From Lachnospiraceae bacterium (GTDB taxonomy: Bacteria > Bacillota > Clostridia > Lachnospirales > Lachnospiraceae), in the NCBI GenBank assembly GCA_910574715.1, contig CAJTCH010000042.1, positions 1 through 46,745 of the forward strand: DNA of 46,745 nt, read 5' to 3'. How positions within the stretch are numbered: position 1 is the stretch's first letter; every line of letters starts with the position of its first letter. Below, one piece after another: positions 8,901 to 17,014 of the stretch. Made by a program: the position numbers and the translations under genes. The notes beneath the pieces were generated by a model. It was not told where the DNA came from and made no database searches. It saw only the letters and a list, made by a program, of their open reading frames with translations.

Positions 8901-10275
8901 TCAGGAACAGATAATGCGGCAGATATCCGCCCGTCTTCTTCCCGTCTCCAGACCTTCCTGCCCGATCCTTCAATATCTGGTACATGCTTCCAAGCACAAG
9001 ATCCCTTGCCCGCGGGGAACTAACCATGCCAAGCACATTCACAGAACGCAGCCGCAGATGAGGAAGCCAGCGCATCCAGGCAAATTCCTCTTCGTATATC
9101 GGGTCATAGACTGCAATAATTTGAAGGTCATGATAACTGTGGAAAAATGCAAGCTGGACTGTCAATATCTTAATCTGTTGATGCAGGACGTCCTTTGCCC
9201 CTGTCAGCCCAAGATGTGCTTTCTTAAGATTGACCGCCTTCGGCTTATCCACAAGCGAGTATCTTCGCACAATCTGTCCCGCAAGCTCGGCCAACAGATC
9301 CTTATCTGCATCCCATGCCGGTTTCTTTCCTTCCGCCGTATATGCCGGTTTGCCCAAATAATGCCCGATCAGCACGGTGAGAAAATCATTATCCGAATAC
9401 ATCCTCTCATAAATCCTGCTGTCATACCGCCTCACCATCTCGCACAGGTCCGCCGTATCTGGATACTGATAGGCATAGATTTCCTGTTCCTGTTCATACA
9501 TCTGTGTAATCTCCTTTTTCTTCCCCCAGAGATATTCTCTATACTGTTCTTCTCTCTTCTGGTTCCGCTCCTTTCGCCCCCGCTTATCGTCCATATATTT
9601 TATCACGGAGAAAAGAGCCGTCACCCCCGCGCCTGCCGCAGAGAGAATCAGATAGACACCTCGTCCTGCAATCAGACCGATGATGAACGTCACCGCTGCC
9701 ATACCAAGCGGGGGCATAACCGCCATAAGTAGTTCTTTCTTCTTCTGTTTTTCTTTTTCATTTGGGAATTCTATCAAGATTTTTTCCGTTGACGGCCTTT
9801 TTATCAGCCTTGGTGAGCGTTTGCAGACTGGAAACCCCTCGGGATTCTGTACCGGCGGGCACTCTGGAAGTACGGTCTTATAAGCATCCGGAGAACCCCA
9901 GACGGCGATCTGGTCTTCCCAGACTTCAAGCTTTAGATTCCTGAGAAACAGCACATCGCCGGAGTGCATCTGGAAATCTCCCGTCGGCATCTTCCTCTGG
10001 TTTCGATAGAGATGATCCTCGTCTGCGGCTTCATAGAATACCCGCATCCCTCTGATATAAAAACGGCTCTTTAGAGCCAGTATCCGGAGTACGGCTTCTT
10101 CCCCGGAGGAGACGGTTAGATTCTCATCCCGCCAAAATAGGCGCCTTTCCCCGCTAAGGCAGAATACGAGCTCTCTATCCTTAAACTGCCATATATTCTC
10201 CTGATATCTATATCCGTCTTCCTCCAAGGGCATCTCACAATAACCATACCCCGTCTCCGTAAGCAAATATCTCAT
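5959..10275 (-). CDS. essC: Type VII secretion motor ATPase EssC
   Basis: Central membrane ATPase of Firmicutes T7SS. 1438 residues, the usual size. Residues 1-180 are a FHA-like N-terminal region; about 183-226 contain two membrane segments; then three FtsK/SpoIIIE-type ATPase domains. Walker A motifs: GTTGSGKSE (618-626), ASAGFGKT (957-964) and GNTGTGKT (1236-1243). Walker B motifs: FIISDEF (724-730), IVAVDQLD (1057-1064, DQ instead of DE) and VLIDDLDD (1329-1336). The middle site is thus partly degenerate, as is common in EssC. ATG at 10275 chosen for AGGAG seven nt upstream; an extension reading into essB lacks a ribosome site. The C-terminus determines substrate choice in staphylococci, so the neighbouring effector is its likely client. 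Confidence 0.96.
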   Translation of the reverse strand: MRYLLTETGYGYCEMPLEEDGYRYQENIWQFKDRELVFCLSGERRLFWRDENLTVSSGEEAVLRILALKSRFYIRGMRVFYEAADEDHLYRNQRKMPTGDFQMHSGDVLFLRNLKLEVWEDQIAVWGSPDAYKTVLPECPPVQNPEGFPVCKRSPRLIKRPSTEKILIEFPNEKEKQKKKELLMAVMPPLGMAAVTFIIGLIAGRGVYLILSAAGAGVTALFSVIKYMDDKRGRKERNQKREEQYREYLWGKKKEITQMYEQEQEIYAYQYPDTADLCEMVRRYDSRIYERMYSDNDFLTVLIGHYLGKPAYTAEGKKPAWDADKDLLAELAGQIVRRYSLVDKPKAVNLKKAHLGLTGAKDVLHQQIKILTVQLAFFHSYHDLQIIAVYDPIYEEEFAWMRWLPHLRLRSVNVLGMVSSPRARDLVLGSMYQILKDRAGRSGDGKKTGGYLPHYLFLIDEPAWILNHGIMEYLYMDGSALGFSVVYTSDIQARLPEFIGTMLSIQNSEEGVLLTEAGEYLEQGLKLYDARDADCEWMARNLGVLVHEQRRAGQIPEQVTFFEMYGIRHPEELDIKSRWKKGESYKSLAVPLGMRSRDDVLYLNLHEKAHGPHGLIAGTTGSGKSELIQSYILSLAVNFHPHEVGFLLIDYKGGGMASLFHELPHHLGTITNLDGQGSVRALISVKAELSRRQRIFGSYHVNHINGYMKLFKEGTASEAIPHLFIISDEFAELKKEQPDFMKELISAARIGRSLGVHLILATQKPSGVVDEQIWSNSRFKLCLKVQEEMDSKEVLRTMDAANIAIPGRAYLKVGNNETYELFQAALSKAPYREDIGGGAADERIYVVNELGQGELVNKDLSGREGEYRSGRTQLEAAVEQICKIAEEEGKVEVKKPWMPPLKSMLISPYAAQGERKEAGRTEKNLSVCIGKLDIPEMQEQREMEYCPERDGNLLFVASAGFGKTVFLTTVLTSFAVSYDVDMVNFYIVDCGNHGCMPLKELPHTAEYISLDDEERYQKFKKLIMEEITARKKMLAKSACSSWETCRDLSGSPRRAVIVAVDQLDVVKEMGIEEEEFFMKLTRDGMGLGIYTIAAVARVSAVRQATLNNFKNKLAGYNFDENETFLAAGRTVYRQTEVKGRVLTGGGESVHEAQLYVMADCTECAFYTRGLKTLIQEIRRSCSGREAPHIPVLPQEFGSGMLRDYTSDGSSYLVGLDAEEVVGKGFDQTAGLFVIIGNTGTGKTNILKVLADQAGDLGKTYLFDSKSMELYALRQNPNTLYVDGKKALELFMEELSEELKSRRKLLQERLQACPGMLPRQVIEEMSFYTVLIDDLDDFAEFVNMELDRIVAMFKEGRTLGVNCIVTVHAAKVHGISEMDRMVKQAANGLVLGPQGVVPIFPVASMREYPKFGDGLLFKNGVYRRVRIPESRYEEKGNGR

Positions 10276-10292
10276 AAACCGGCTCCTATTGG

Positions 10293-10937
10293 TCAGATAT
10301 AGAGAAAAGCCGCAATCAGCAGAACCAGCATGATCGCCGAAGCCGTGCATGCCCTGACCAGCCGCTCGTAAGTTCTTCTCTCCACCTTCTTCATACATTT
10401 CTTCTCGTGTTCCAGACAGCTTTCATAAGCTTCCACAAGCAGCTTCTTCTCTTCCTGCACTGTCTCAGGTTCAAAGAATTCTGCATCCGGCTCCTTTGCA
10501 GTCAGAAGCTCCGGCTCCCCATACAGATAATCCTCATAGGTTCTGGCTCCATCCATTACATACCCGATCAACGCCTGATACCGTCTTAAGAATTCCTTCC
10601 TCCGGTCCTTCCCGCCGGGCAGGGTACAATCACGTCTCTTCACTCTCACTCTGCCCAAGATATCATAGTATAGATTCTCAGGCTCCAGTGAGAATTCATA
10701 TCGCAAATACAATTCCTCAAGTTCCGCCGCCGCGATCAAAAGCGCCAGCCTCACAGGCCTGTCCGCCTCTTTTATCCCCTCTAACGTCTGCATTCCCCGC
10801 AGATCGTAACTCATGCAGATGGTTTCCTTCTCTTCTTCGATCTTGCAGGGAAGCAGCAGATGATGACTCTCCTCCAACCGCCGGAAATCATAGACCGTCT
10901 TCGCCGTCATATCGCTTCTTCGTATCCTGTCTCTCAA
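10293..10937 (-). CDS. essB: EssB/YukC-like T7SS protein, truncated form
   Basis: 214 residues with a cytoplasmic YukC/EssB pseudokinase-like N-terminus and one membrane segment at the extreme C-terminus (about 193-214, ASAIMLVLLIAAFLYI). S. aureus EssB is about 440 residues, with an extracellular helical domain after the membrane segment; this protein stops right after it. Position between esaB and essC is the canonical one. The start is uncertain: TTG at 10937 has GGGGG about 8 nt upstream, while ATG at 10910 has only a weak site. Family call rests on position, topology and weak sequence pattern. Confidence 0.72.
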   Translation of the reverse strand: MRDRIRRSDMTAKTVYDFRRLEESHHLLLPCKIEEEKETICMSYDLRGMQTLEGIKEADRPVRLALLIAAAELEELYLRYEFSLEPENLYYDILGRVRVKRRDCTLPGGKDRRKEFLRRYQALIGYVMDGARTYEDYLYGEPELLTAKEPDAEFFEPETVQEEKKLLVEAYESCLEHEKKCMKKVERRTYERLVRACTASAIMLVLLIAAFLYI

Positions 10938-10966
10938 CTCTCCTTCCCCCTTTATACAATCGGTCT

Positions 10967-11206
10967 CTAATACAACTCACACTCAACGAGGAGAATATCT
11001 CCCTGGAAGACGTGTCCTTCCCGGAAACTGAGCATGGAATTCAAATATGCCTTCTGCCGCAGTGAATATACCCTGACCTGCCTTCCATGACATACCGATG
11101 TGAAATAGCCGTTTCCCTGAAGCCTCCGGTATACCTCTTCTATCTTCTGCTCCGGCTGCACCATGATATCAAGCTTCTTGTTATCAGCCACAAATGTAAT
11201 GACCAA
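10967..11206 (-). CDS. esaB: EsaB/YukD ubiquitin-like T7SS protein
   Basis: 79 residues, matching the YukD/EsaB family in length and pattern (beta-grasp: MVITFVADNKKLDIMV start, then helix KIEEVYRRLQ, ending FQGDILLVECELY). Small cytosolic accessory protein needed for or modulating ESX secretion in Firmicutes. It lies 10 nt after the WXG100 gene and 29 nt before essB, the order seen in the Bacillus yuk operon (yukE-yukD-yukC-yukB). Confidence 0.85.
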   Translation of the reverse strand: MVITFVADNKKLDIMVQPEQKIEEVYRRLQGNGYFTSVCHGRQVRVYSLRQKAYLNSMLSFREGHVFQGDILLVECELY

Positions 11207-11216
11207 CTTCCGCCTC

Positions 11217-11507
11217 CTAACCGCGGTTCATAGCGCCTGCTGCCCGGTCGAACTCCGCATACTGCTGTGCATTCATCACGACTCCCTGGCCGATGGCACT
11301 GATAAGCTCCCGCATCGCGCCAAAGCTCGGCGCCAACTCCGCCACTCGGGCGGCGAACCCTTCATAGCCGCTTCCTTCCCATAACTCCGGGAGCTGGCGG
11401 TTCACAACGTCATTCAGATAATTCTGGAGCGCCGTAACATCCTCCACATGACTTCCAATCTCGCGTCCTCTGGCAATGACATCTTCTGTGTTCATTCTGA
11501 TACTCAT
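11217..11507 (-). CDS. WXG100 family secreted protein (EsxA/YukE-like)
   Basis: 96 residues with the WXG turn at Trp43-Glu-Gly (ELWEGSGYEGF) between two helices, as in EsxA/YukE. No signal peptide; such proteins dimerise and are exported by EssC. The canonical C-terminal YxxxD/E signal is visible as YAEFDRAAG near residues 84-92. The ATG at 11507 is preceded by AGGAGG (10 nt); the upstream in-frame extension is leader RNA. First gene of the T7SS operon, about 170 nt downstream of the predicted transcription start. Confidence 0.9.
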   Translation of the reverse strand: MSIRMNTEDVIARGREIGSHVEDVTALQNYLNDVVNRQLPELWEGSGYEGFAARVAELAPSFGAMRELISAIGQGVVMNAQQYAEFDRAAGAMNRG

Positions 11508-11750
11508 AGGCAATCTTCCTCCTCTTTCTGATGATCTTAGATAATAGGTCTCACATGGGTTTTTTAAGAACGGAAGGTATCGCACAGAACCTTCCATACA
11601 GATTGATATAAATCTGATTAATAAGAAATTCACTTAGATGAATTAGATCCATACTTGACAGCGCTGCCTGTATGTGAATCGTATCATACATGACTCACAC
11701 GGATATGTCAATAACTAACCGTTCGACAAATGTTCATCCTCTCTCTTTTG
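11508..11750 (-). promoter_or_regulatory. T7SS operon promoter, operator-like repeat and leader hairpin
   Basis: On the minus strand TTGACA (11706-11711), 17-nt spacer and TATGAT (11683-11688) form a near-consensus sigma-A promoter. The inverted repeat TGTATG-N10-CATACA (11669-11674 and 11685-11690) overlaps the -10 and the predicted start, as a repressor site would. The leader of about 170 nt contains a 7-bp stem (GGAAGGT/ACCTTCC, 11572-11595) not followed by a T run, so it is not an obvious terminator. No coding sequence is seen here. Confidence 0.7.
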
Positions 11751-11779
11751 CACAAAAAATTGCTTCTAAAATTAGAAGC
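11751..11779 (-). terminator. Intrinsic terminator after the ABC exporter operon
   Basis: Perfect 8-bp stem GCTTCTAA/TTAGAAGC with a two-base central AA (11762-11779), followed on the minus strand by AATTTTTTG. It ends the TetR-ABC operon before the T7SS promoter. On the plus strand it is followed by TTTT, so it may work weakly both ways. Confidence 0.75.
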
Positions 11780-11857
11780 TTTTCACAAAAGCTCAAAAGA
11801 TATCCCCTCTTCAACATAGACTGACTTATCCTAGTACACCAAGGAGATTGGCAGCAC

Positions 11858-12643
11858 TCAAAGAATATCTTTCTTACAATACCGATAGAAGCCCGCACCG
11901 ATTCCAATTACCGTAAACACCAGCCCCACAGAGAGATACTCCATGTTCAGACATTCATCCGCTATAATATCCGCACCCTCCGTATATCCAAACGGCGTGA
12001 TATATTTCAGGAATTTTGCGTCTTCCGTCAGGTTTGCGATGATATTAAGGAAATAAAGAAGCGCCGCCATTCCAAGCCCGACTCCCATACCGCCGTGACT
12101 CAGGAACGCAGAGATTCCAAAGCAGACCGATGCTACCTCAACCTGCAGGACATAATATGCAAGAAACAGAAGAAAAAGCGGACGGTTATCCAGTGATTCC
12201 CCGATTATCTGCATAGACAATAACGTAACGGCAATAACAACAATATTCAGAGACAGGACCTGTATCATTATGGAAATATATTTCCGCATTACAACCTTCC
12301 GCCGGCTTACCGGGTGCGTCAGCAGGAATTCTGCCGTCTGCTCCCTCTCCTCTTTCGACAGGATGGAAATACCAAGAAGCGCCGAGAAAAATGCTCCTCC
12401 AAGTCCAAGGATGTTACCGCATTCCACACCAAAAAACCCCATGAATTCACCGAAATTCAACCTATCCATGCCAAATGCGGCAGAAAAACTGCCCATCTCG
12501 GCAAACATAGTGCTTACATCCCCCATCTGCGTCTCCATCTCCGGATAGATCAGAACACAGAGCGCCAGCATAAATGCGATCACGGCCGTCCATATCATCA
12601 AAGTTACTTTTCCCTGCCTTAATTCATGTTTAATCAGAGTCAT
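11858..12643 (-). CDS. ABC-2 type exporter permease
   Basis: 261 residues, six hydrophobic segments and a KEEREQTAEFLLTHPVSRRK loop between the second and third; this E-rich coupling loop is typical of ABC-2 permeases of the NatB/BcrB type. It is 14 nt downstream of the ATPase gene with AGGAG before its ATG and forms the exporter membrane half. Substrate unknown: lipid, peptide antibiotic or drug export are all possible. Confidence 0.88.
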   Translation of the reverse strand: MTLIKHELRQGKVTLMIWTAVIAFMLALCVLIYPEMETQMGDVSTMFAEMGSFSAAFGMDRLNFGEFMGFFGVECGNILGLGGAFFSALLGISILSKEEREQTAEFLLTHPVSRRKVVMRKYISIMIQVLSLNIVVIAVTLLSMQIIGESLDNRPLFLLFLAYYVLQVEVASVCFGISAFLSHGGMGVGLGMAALLYFLNIIANLTEDAKFLKYITPFGYTEGADIIADECLNMEYLSVGLVFTVIGIGAGFYRYCKKDIL

Positions 12644-12657
12644 ATCAATTCTCCTTT

Positions 12658-13545
12658 TCAGTATAATGACTTTTTGACGCTTGTATCATAATAATGCATG
12701 AATATCTCTTCCAGATCCGGTTCGGTTATGGAGATATCCGTAAGCGGCAGCTCGGACAGGGTACGAAGCAGAATGTTAAGATCTCCGCCGTAGAGGAAGC
12801 TTATGGAATCCCCGTCTGTTTGTATGTCTTTGACCTGTGTAAGTTCTGGCAATACGCTGACACCGCTTAGCCTCACCCGCCTAGTATCAGTATGCCCCAG
12901 GCTCTCCGTAGTGTCTGAGACTAACAGGCGTCCTTCCCGGATGATGGCAGCATGACGGCAGTTCCGCTGAATCTCCGAGAGAATATGTGAAGAGACGAAT
13001 ATGGTCGCACCTTTGGCGTTACGCTCTTCCAGTATGGCATAGAATTCCCGCTGCATCAACGGGTCCAGTCCACTTGTCGGCTCATCTAAGATACACACCT
13101 CCGGCTCATGCTGCAGCGCACAGACGATAGACACCTTCTTACGGTTGCCAAGAGACAGCTCGCGGATCTTCTTACTCACATCCAATTCCAATCGATCGCA
13201 AAGGTTCGCCGCTTCCGCACGGCAGTTCCTGCCCCTTAGATCCGCAGAGAGTTTTATCACATCCTTCACCCTCATATTGCGGTAAAAGGATGCTTCCGAA
13301 GGCATGTATCCTACATGTGAAAGGATCTCTTCTCTCTGCCGGATACTATCCCTCCCAAGAATCTGCGCACTCCCGTCCGTTGGAGCAATCAGGCCCAGAA
13401 GAATCCGGATAGTAGTGCTCTTCCCGGCTCCGTTCGGTCCGATAAATCCGAAGAAATCCCCCTCTTCTACCGTCAGATTCATATCCGTGATTCCCCGTGA
13501 TCTTCCATAATATTTCGTTAGTGAATTCGTCTTTATTGCATCCAT
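12658..13545 (-). CDS. ABC exporter ATP-binding protein
   Basis: 295 residues. Walker A GPNGAGKST (about 35-43), signature LSLGNRKKV (about 132-140), Walker B VCILDEPTSGLD (about 151-162) and H-loop SSHILSE are all present. The signature reads LSLGN rather than LSGGQ, common in CcmA/NatA-type exporters. It follows the TetR gene by 6 nt and precedes the permease, so the three form one operon, likely repressed by the TetR protein. Confidence 0.92.
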   Translation of the reverse strand: MDAIKTNSLTKYYGRSRGITDMNLTVEEGDFFGFIGPNGAGKSTTIRILLGLIAPTDGSAQILGRDSIRQREEILSHVGYMPSEASFYRNMRVKDVIKLSADLRGRNCRAEAANLCDRLELDVSKKIRELSLGNRKKVSIVCALQHEPEVCILDEPTSGLDPLMQREFYAILEERNAKGATIFVSSHILSEIQRNCRHAAIIREGRLLVSDTTESLGHTDTRRVRLSGVSVLPELTQVKDIQTDGDSISFLYGGDLNILLRTLSELPLTDISITEPDLEEIFMHYYDTSVKKSLY

Positions 13546-13551
13546 TATCTC

Positions 13552-14169
13552 TCAAGACTCCTTTCTCAGATACACATTCTTCCAGAATGCCAGCATCTCC
13601 GAGAAATCCGCTTCCAATGTCTTCGCCTCCAGAATCTCACCCTGCTGAGATATCTCCCACAGATACCCCACAGACATCAGGTAAATCTGGCGATGCATCA
13701 TCGCAAGATCCAGTCCCGGGATAAAATCCTCCGGGTCAAGCCCTGCAAGGGCATCCGCCGCCTTCCTGTTAAAGTACTTCCGGTAGCTTCTCTGGATATC
13801 TTCGCAAACAGCCGGATCCTTCTCATAGAATGCTTTCATGGCAAACGCAGATATATCCGGATATTGACACATGATCTGAATCTTCGCGTACATCCCGCGT
13901 TCCATCATCTCGAACAGGTCCCTGCACTCATAGCAGTGATTCCGGGTAAGATACTCGATCGTGATATCCGCCGCTTTCTCCCACAAAAACAGATACAGCT
14001 CCTTCTTATTATGAAAATAGTGAAACAGAAGGGATTTGCTGATTCCCGCCTCATCCGCAATCTCCTGCATGGGACTCTTCTTATAAGTATTCTGGGAGAA
14101 CACACGGAATCCGGCATTGATGATCCTCTGCTGTTTCTCAATCGGCAGGAAATAGAATTTCTCATTCAT
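13552..14169 (-). CDS. TetR family transcriptional regulator
   Basis: 205 residues with an N-terminal HTH: RIINAGFRVFSQNTYKKSPMQ then EIADEAGISKSLLFHYFHNK (about 15-54), the classic TetR pattern; the rest is a ligand-binding helical domain. GAGG lies before the ATG. First gene of the exporter operon; the perfect inverted repeat at 14188-14234 just upstream is its likely autoregulatory operator. Ligand not predictable. Confidence 0.92.
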   Translation of the reverse strand: MNEKFYFLPIEKQQRIINAGFRVFSQNTYKKSPMQEIADEAGISKSLLFHYFHNKKELYLFLWEKAADITIEYLTRNHCYECRDLFEMMERGMYAKIQIMCQYPDISAFAMKAFYEKDPAVCEDIQRSYRKYFNRKAADALAGLDPEDFIPGLDLAMMHRQIYLMSVGYLWEISQQGEILEAKTLEADFSEMLAFWKNVYLRKES

Positions 14170-14187
14170 ATCAAAACCTCGCTGACT

Positions 14188-14234
14188 AAAATGGTCAATG
14201 GTTATAACTATTATTATAATCCATTGACCATTTT
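14188..14234 (-). promoter_or_regulatory. TetR-type operator, perfect 14-bp inverted repeat
   Basis: AAAATGGTCAATGG (14188-14201) is exactly inverted at 14221-14234, with a 19-nt A+T-rich spacer that holds TATAAT-like sequence. It sits directly upstream of the TetR gene, where binding would block the operon's own promoter. Total span 47 bp, wide enough for two dimers or for one core site per arm. Confidence 0.75.
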
Positions 14235-14280
14235 TGAGAAGCCCTCTTTTACATATTCACGGTTGCGGCTGTCATGCCAG

Positions 14281-15096
14281 TTATTGTTCACACCTGCTTC
14301 TACAAGGCACATAAGAATAAATCTGATTCCTATCCTCTCTGATCAAAGTCCGCAGCGCTTCAACCGCCACCCGTACCGCCATATCCGTATCGTGAACGAC
14401 CGGGTTGGGAAGCCCTTCCTTCTCCCGCTCCTGATTCGCGACCACAAGGAAGCAAGAACCTACTCTGACACGCAGGCTGCTTGCAACGACGAACAACGCC
14501 GCCGATTCCATCTCAGATGCCAGACATCCCAGTCTCTTCCATGCTTCCCACTTGTTCAGCAGTTCATAACTGACCGGTTTGGTCTCTGGAGAATGCTGTC
14601 CATAGAAGGAATCCTTACACTGTACCACCCCTACATGATAATTCCCTCCCAGCTTCCCGGCTGCATCCGTCAATGCATTAACGATCCGGATATCCGCTAC
14701 CGCCGGGAATTCGATCGGCGCATACTCCCGGCTGGTTCCTTCCATACGGATCGCACCGCTTGCGATCACGACGTCACCGCTCATCACTTCCGTCTGCATG
14801 CCGCCGCAGGTTCCGATCCGGATAAATGTATCGGCCCCTGACATTACCAGCTCTTCCATCGCTATGGATGCCGACGGGCCTCCGATCCCTGTAGACGTCA
14901 CACTCACCTTCACTCCATCCAGATACCCCGTGTAGGTAACATATTCCCGGCTGTCCGCCATCAGCTTCGCGTCATCAAAATATTTCGCGATCTTCGCACA
15001 GCGCTTAGGATCTCCCGGCATGATCACATACTTGCCCACGTCCCCCTCGCCTACCTGGATATGATACTGCTTTCCTTCAATTTCTGAATAATTCAT
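14281..15096 (-). CDS. udp: Uridine phosphorylase
   Basis: 271-residue nucleoside phosphorylase of the PNP/UDP family: cleaves uridine with phosphate to uracil and ribose-1-phosphate. Signatures: [10 protein letters not shown] (about 24-33, phosphate loop), [17 protein letters not shown] (about 66-82), [10 protein letters not shown] and the base/ribose site [13 protein letters not shown]. The GGMQ and EMES pattern fits Udp better than DeoD. ATG at 15096 chosen for GAGGG upstream and for the promoter at 15121-15149, which a TTG start 46 codons upstream would place inside the gene. Complements the adenine salvage genes next door. Confidence 0.88.
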   Translation of the reverse strand: MNYSEIEGKQYHIQVGEGDVGKYVIMPGDPKRCAKIAKYFDDAKLMADSREYVTYTGYLDGVKVSVTSTGIGGPSASIAMEELVMSGADTFIRIGTCGGMQTEVMSGDVVIASGAIRMEGTSREYAPIEFPAVADIRIVNALTDAAGKLGGNYHVGVVQCKDSFYGQHSPETKPVSYELLNKWEAWKRLGCLASEMESAALFVVASSLRVRVGSCFLVVANQEREKEGLPNPVVHDTDMAVRVAVEALRTLIREDRNQIYSYVPCRSRCEQ

Positions 15097-15120
15097 AGAA
15101 TCCCTCGCTTTCTTAAGGTA

Positions 15121-15149
15121 AGTATACCAGAAAGTCAGCCCTCTCTCAA
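15121..15149 (-). promoter_or_regulatory. Promoter of uridine phosphorylase gene
   Basis: Minus strand TTGAGA (15144-15149), 17-nt spacer, TATACT (15121-15126), about 25 nt before the udp ATG. It indicates that udp can be expressed separately from ade, which ends 190 nt upstream. Confidence 0.6.
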
Positions 15150-15286
15150 TCAGTTTAAGTATCCCGTAGGATCTGACAACAGCCTGCCCGATCGTGCCCG
15201 CTCCGTAACGGTTAATGACAGCGGCATACTTCAAGTCCAGATCACCAGAAATATCATGCGGATCAAATGCGATAACAGAAGTCGCA

Positions 15287-17002
15287 TCACTCCACGATCA
15301 GCGGTACGATCTCGCTTCGCTTCACATCCACAAGCCCTTTATCCGTCAGTTTTAACGCGGGGCTTACCGGAAGTCCCAGAGTTCCAAGCGACATAACCGG
15401 ATTACTGTGCCGATACCCCAGATCCTTAAGGCTGTCCCGGACTGCTCTAAGCCCGAGAGCCGTCTCTCTGACTCCCTGCTCGGAAAGTATGCCGCACACC
15501 GGCAGCGCCAGCTCTGCAAGGACCTTTTTGCCCTTAACGGTCAGGAATCCTCCCTGCAGTTCTTGAATCCTTCTCACAGCGAACAGCATATCCTCCGGGT
15601 CGTCCCCTGCAACAAAAAGATTGTGATGATCATGGAAATACGTGGTGGCAACGGTTCCGGTATTCAGGCATGAGCCGGTAATGAATCCGTAACCGATATT
15701 CCCGTTTTTCCCGTGACGTTCTAAGACCATGGCAAGCAGGCACCCGCTGCCCTTCCAATCCACTATATGATCCCGCACCGGCATGGCAATCAGCTTCTCC
15801 TCCGTCTGCGTCCGGTCCGGGTGCACCTCTATCACGCGAACGGTAACTTCATCTCTGCCGTTATCCGCCCTGACCCCAAAATCCGCAAGCGTCACCGGCG
15901 GCAGGCAGACACTCCGGTAAAAATCTTCCGGGAACCGGTAGGATACCGGAACCTCCCGCCTGTTTTTCTGCGAGAAGATCTGAACGCCGTTCTTGTATAC
16001 ATACGACGGCTCCATCACCGCAGGGTCGTCAAGCAGTACAAAGTCTGCAAGCTTGCCGGGCGCAATCACTCCTCTGTCATACAGATGCATCCTTCGGCTC
16101 GGCGTGTATGTGGCGCAGTAGATCGCCATTTCCGCAGGGAACCCGGTCTCTATTGCCTTCTGTACAACATAGTTAAGCTGCCCTTTCTCGTAGAGGACAT
16201 CCGCCATGGTATCGTCCGTCACAAAACCGCAGTATTCATAGAGCTGATTTTGACAGATATATTCCAGCACTTCCGGTTTCAGCATCTTGTCCTGTATCTC
16301 GAAGAACATGCCGTTTTCGATCCGCTGCTTCACCTCTTCCAGAGTATGTTCCGTATGATCGCCGTCAATCCCCAGATATAAGAACCTGGCAAGATCCAGA
16401 TCCAGAAGCGACGGGCAATGCCCCTCGATTACATAACCCGGATGCTCCTTGCAAAGATAATCCAGAAACTTCGTGATCTCCAGATCATTTTCCCGGATGA
16501 TCTGCCTGTAATTCATGATCTCCCCCACACAGACAACATCCTCTTCATTCAGCAGATGCTTCATGGCACCGCAGTCAATGATCCCCCCTGTGGTCTCAAG
16601 CTTCTCATTGGTTGACGGCACGCTGCTCGGTATCCCGTAGAAAATGTCGATCGGCGCATCCTTCGCCGCGGAGATCATCTCCAGAACTCCGCGGGTCCCC
16701 TTGACATTAGCCATCTCGTGAGGCTCTGATACGATCGTTGTCACACCGTATGCCGCGACGCAGTCTCCAAAAGGCTCCGGCGTCATCATACTGCTCTCAA
16801 TATGCATGTGAATATCCACAAGTCCCGGAATCATATATTTCCCATCGGCATCCAGCACGGCTTCCGCCTGAAAGTCCGTATCCTGCTTCCGGTCAATATA
16901 ATAGAATCTGCCGTCCTTCACAGAGACATCCGCAGGAATAAACCGCTTCAGATAAGTGTTGAATACCTTCGCGTTCCTGATCAGCAAAGAAACTGATTCC
17001 AT
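15287..17002 (-). CDS. ade: Adenine deaminase
   Basis: 571 residues; hydrolyses adenine to hypoxanthine and ammonia. Amidohydrolase-type metal motif [16 protein letters not shown] (about 62-77), the [11 protein letters not shown] motif (about 214-224) and the C-terminal ADE signature with [18 protein letters not shown] (about 448-465) match Ade of Firmicutes and E. coli in order and length. TAAGGAGG precedes the ATG. It follows the purine permease gene by 12 nt, so uptake and deamination of adenine are one transcription unit. Confidence 0.96.
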   Translation of the reverse strand: MESVSLLIRNAKVFNTYLKRFIPADVSVKDGRFYYIDRKQDTDFQAEAVLDADGKYMIPGLVDIHMHIESSMMTPEPFGDCVAAYGVTTIVSEPHEMANVKGTRGVLEMISAAKDAPIDIFYGIPSSVPSTNEKLETTGGIIDCGAMKHLLNEEDVVCVGEIMNYRQIIRENDLEITKFLDYLCKEHPGYVIEGHCPSLLDLDLARFLYLGIDGDHTEHTLEEVKQRIENGMFFEIQDKMLKPEVLEYICQNQLYEYCGFVTDDTMADVLYEKGQLNYVVQKAIETGFPAEMAIYCATYTPSRRMHLYDRGVIAPGKLADFVLLDDPAVMEPSYVYKNGVQIFSQKNRREVPVSYRFPEDFYRSVCLPPVTLADFGVRADNGRDEVTVRVIEVHPDRTQTEEKLIAMPVRDHIVDWKGSGCLLAMVLERHGKNGNIGYGFITGSCLNTGTVATTYFHDHHNLFVAGDDPEDMLFAVRRIQELQGGFLTVKGKKVLAELALPVCGILSEQGVRETALGLRAVRDSLKDLGYRHSNPVMSLGTLGLPVSPALKLTDKGLVDVKRSEIVPLIVE

Positions 17003-17014
17003 AAAGCTTCCTCC

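Noticed and set aside
8872..9732. Plus-strand open frame of 286 codons
   Set aside because: Antisense to essC, no motif or ribosome site.
11831..11840. CTAGTACACC shared with the element end at 20764
   Set aside because: Only 10 nt agree and flanks differ; a chance match is plausible.
13693..14841. Long plus-strand open frame (382 codons)
   Set aside because: Antisense to the TetR and uridine phosphorylase genes; no ribosome site or family pattern.
15097..15234. 46-codon N-terminal extension of uridine phosphorylase
   Set aside because: TTG start without ribosome site; promoter at 15121-15149 lies inside it and the family starts at 15096.
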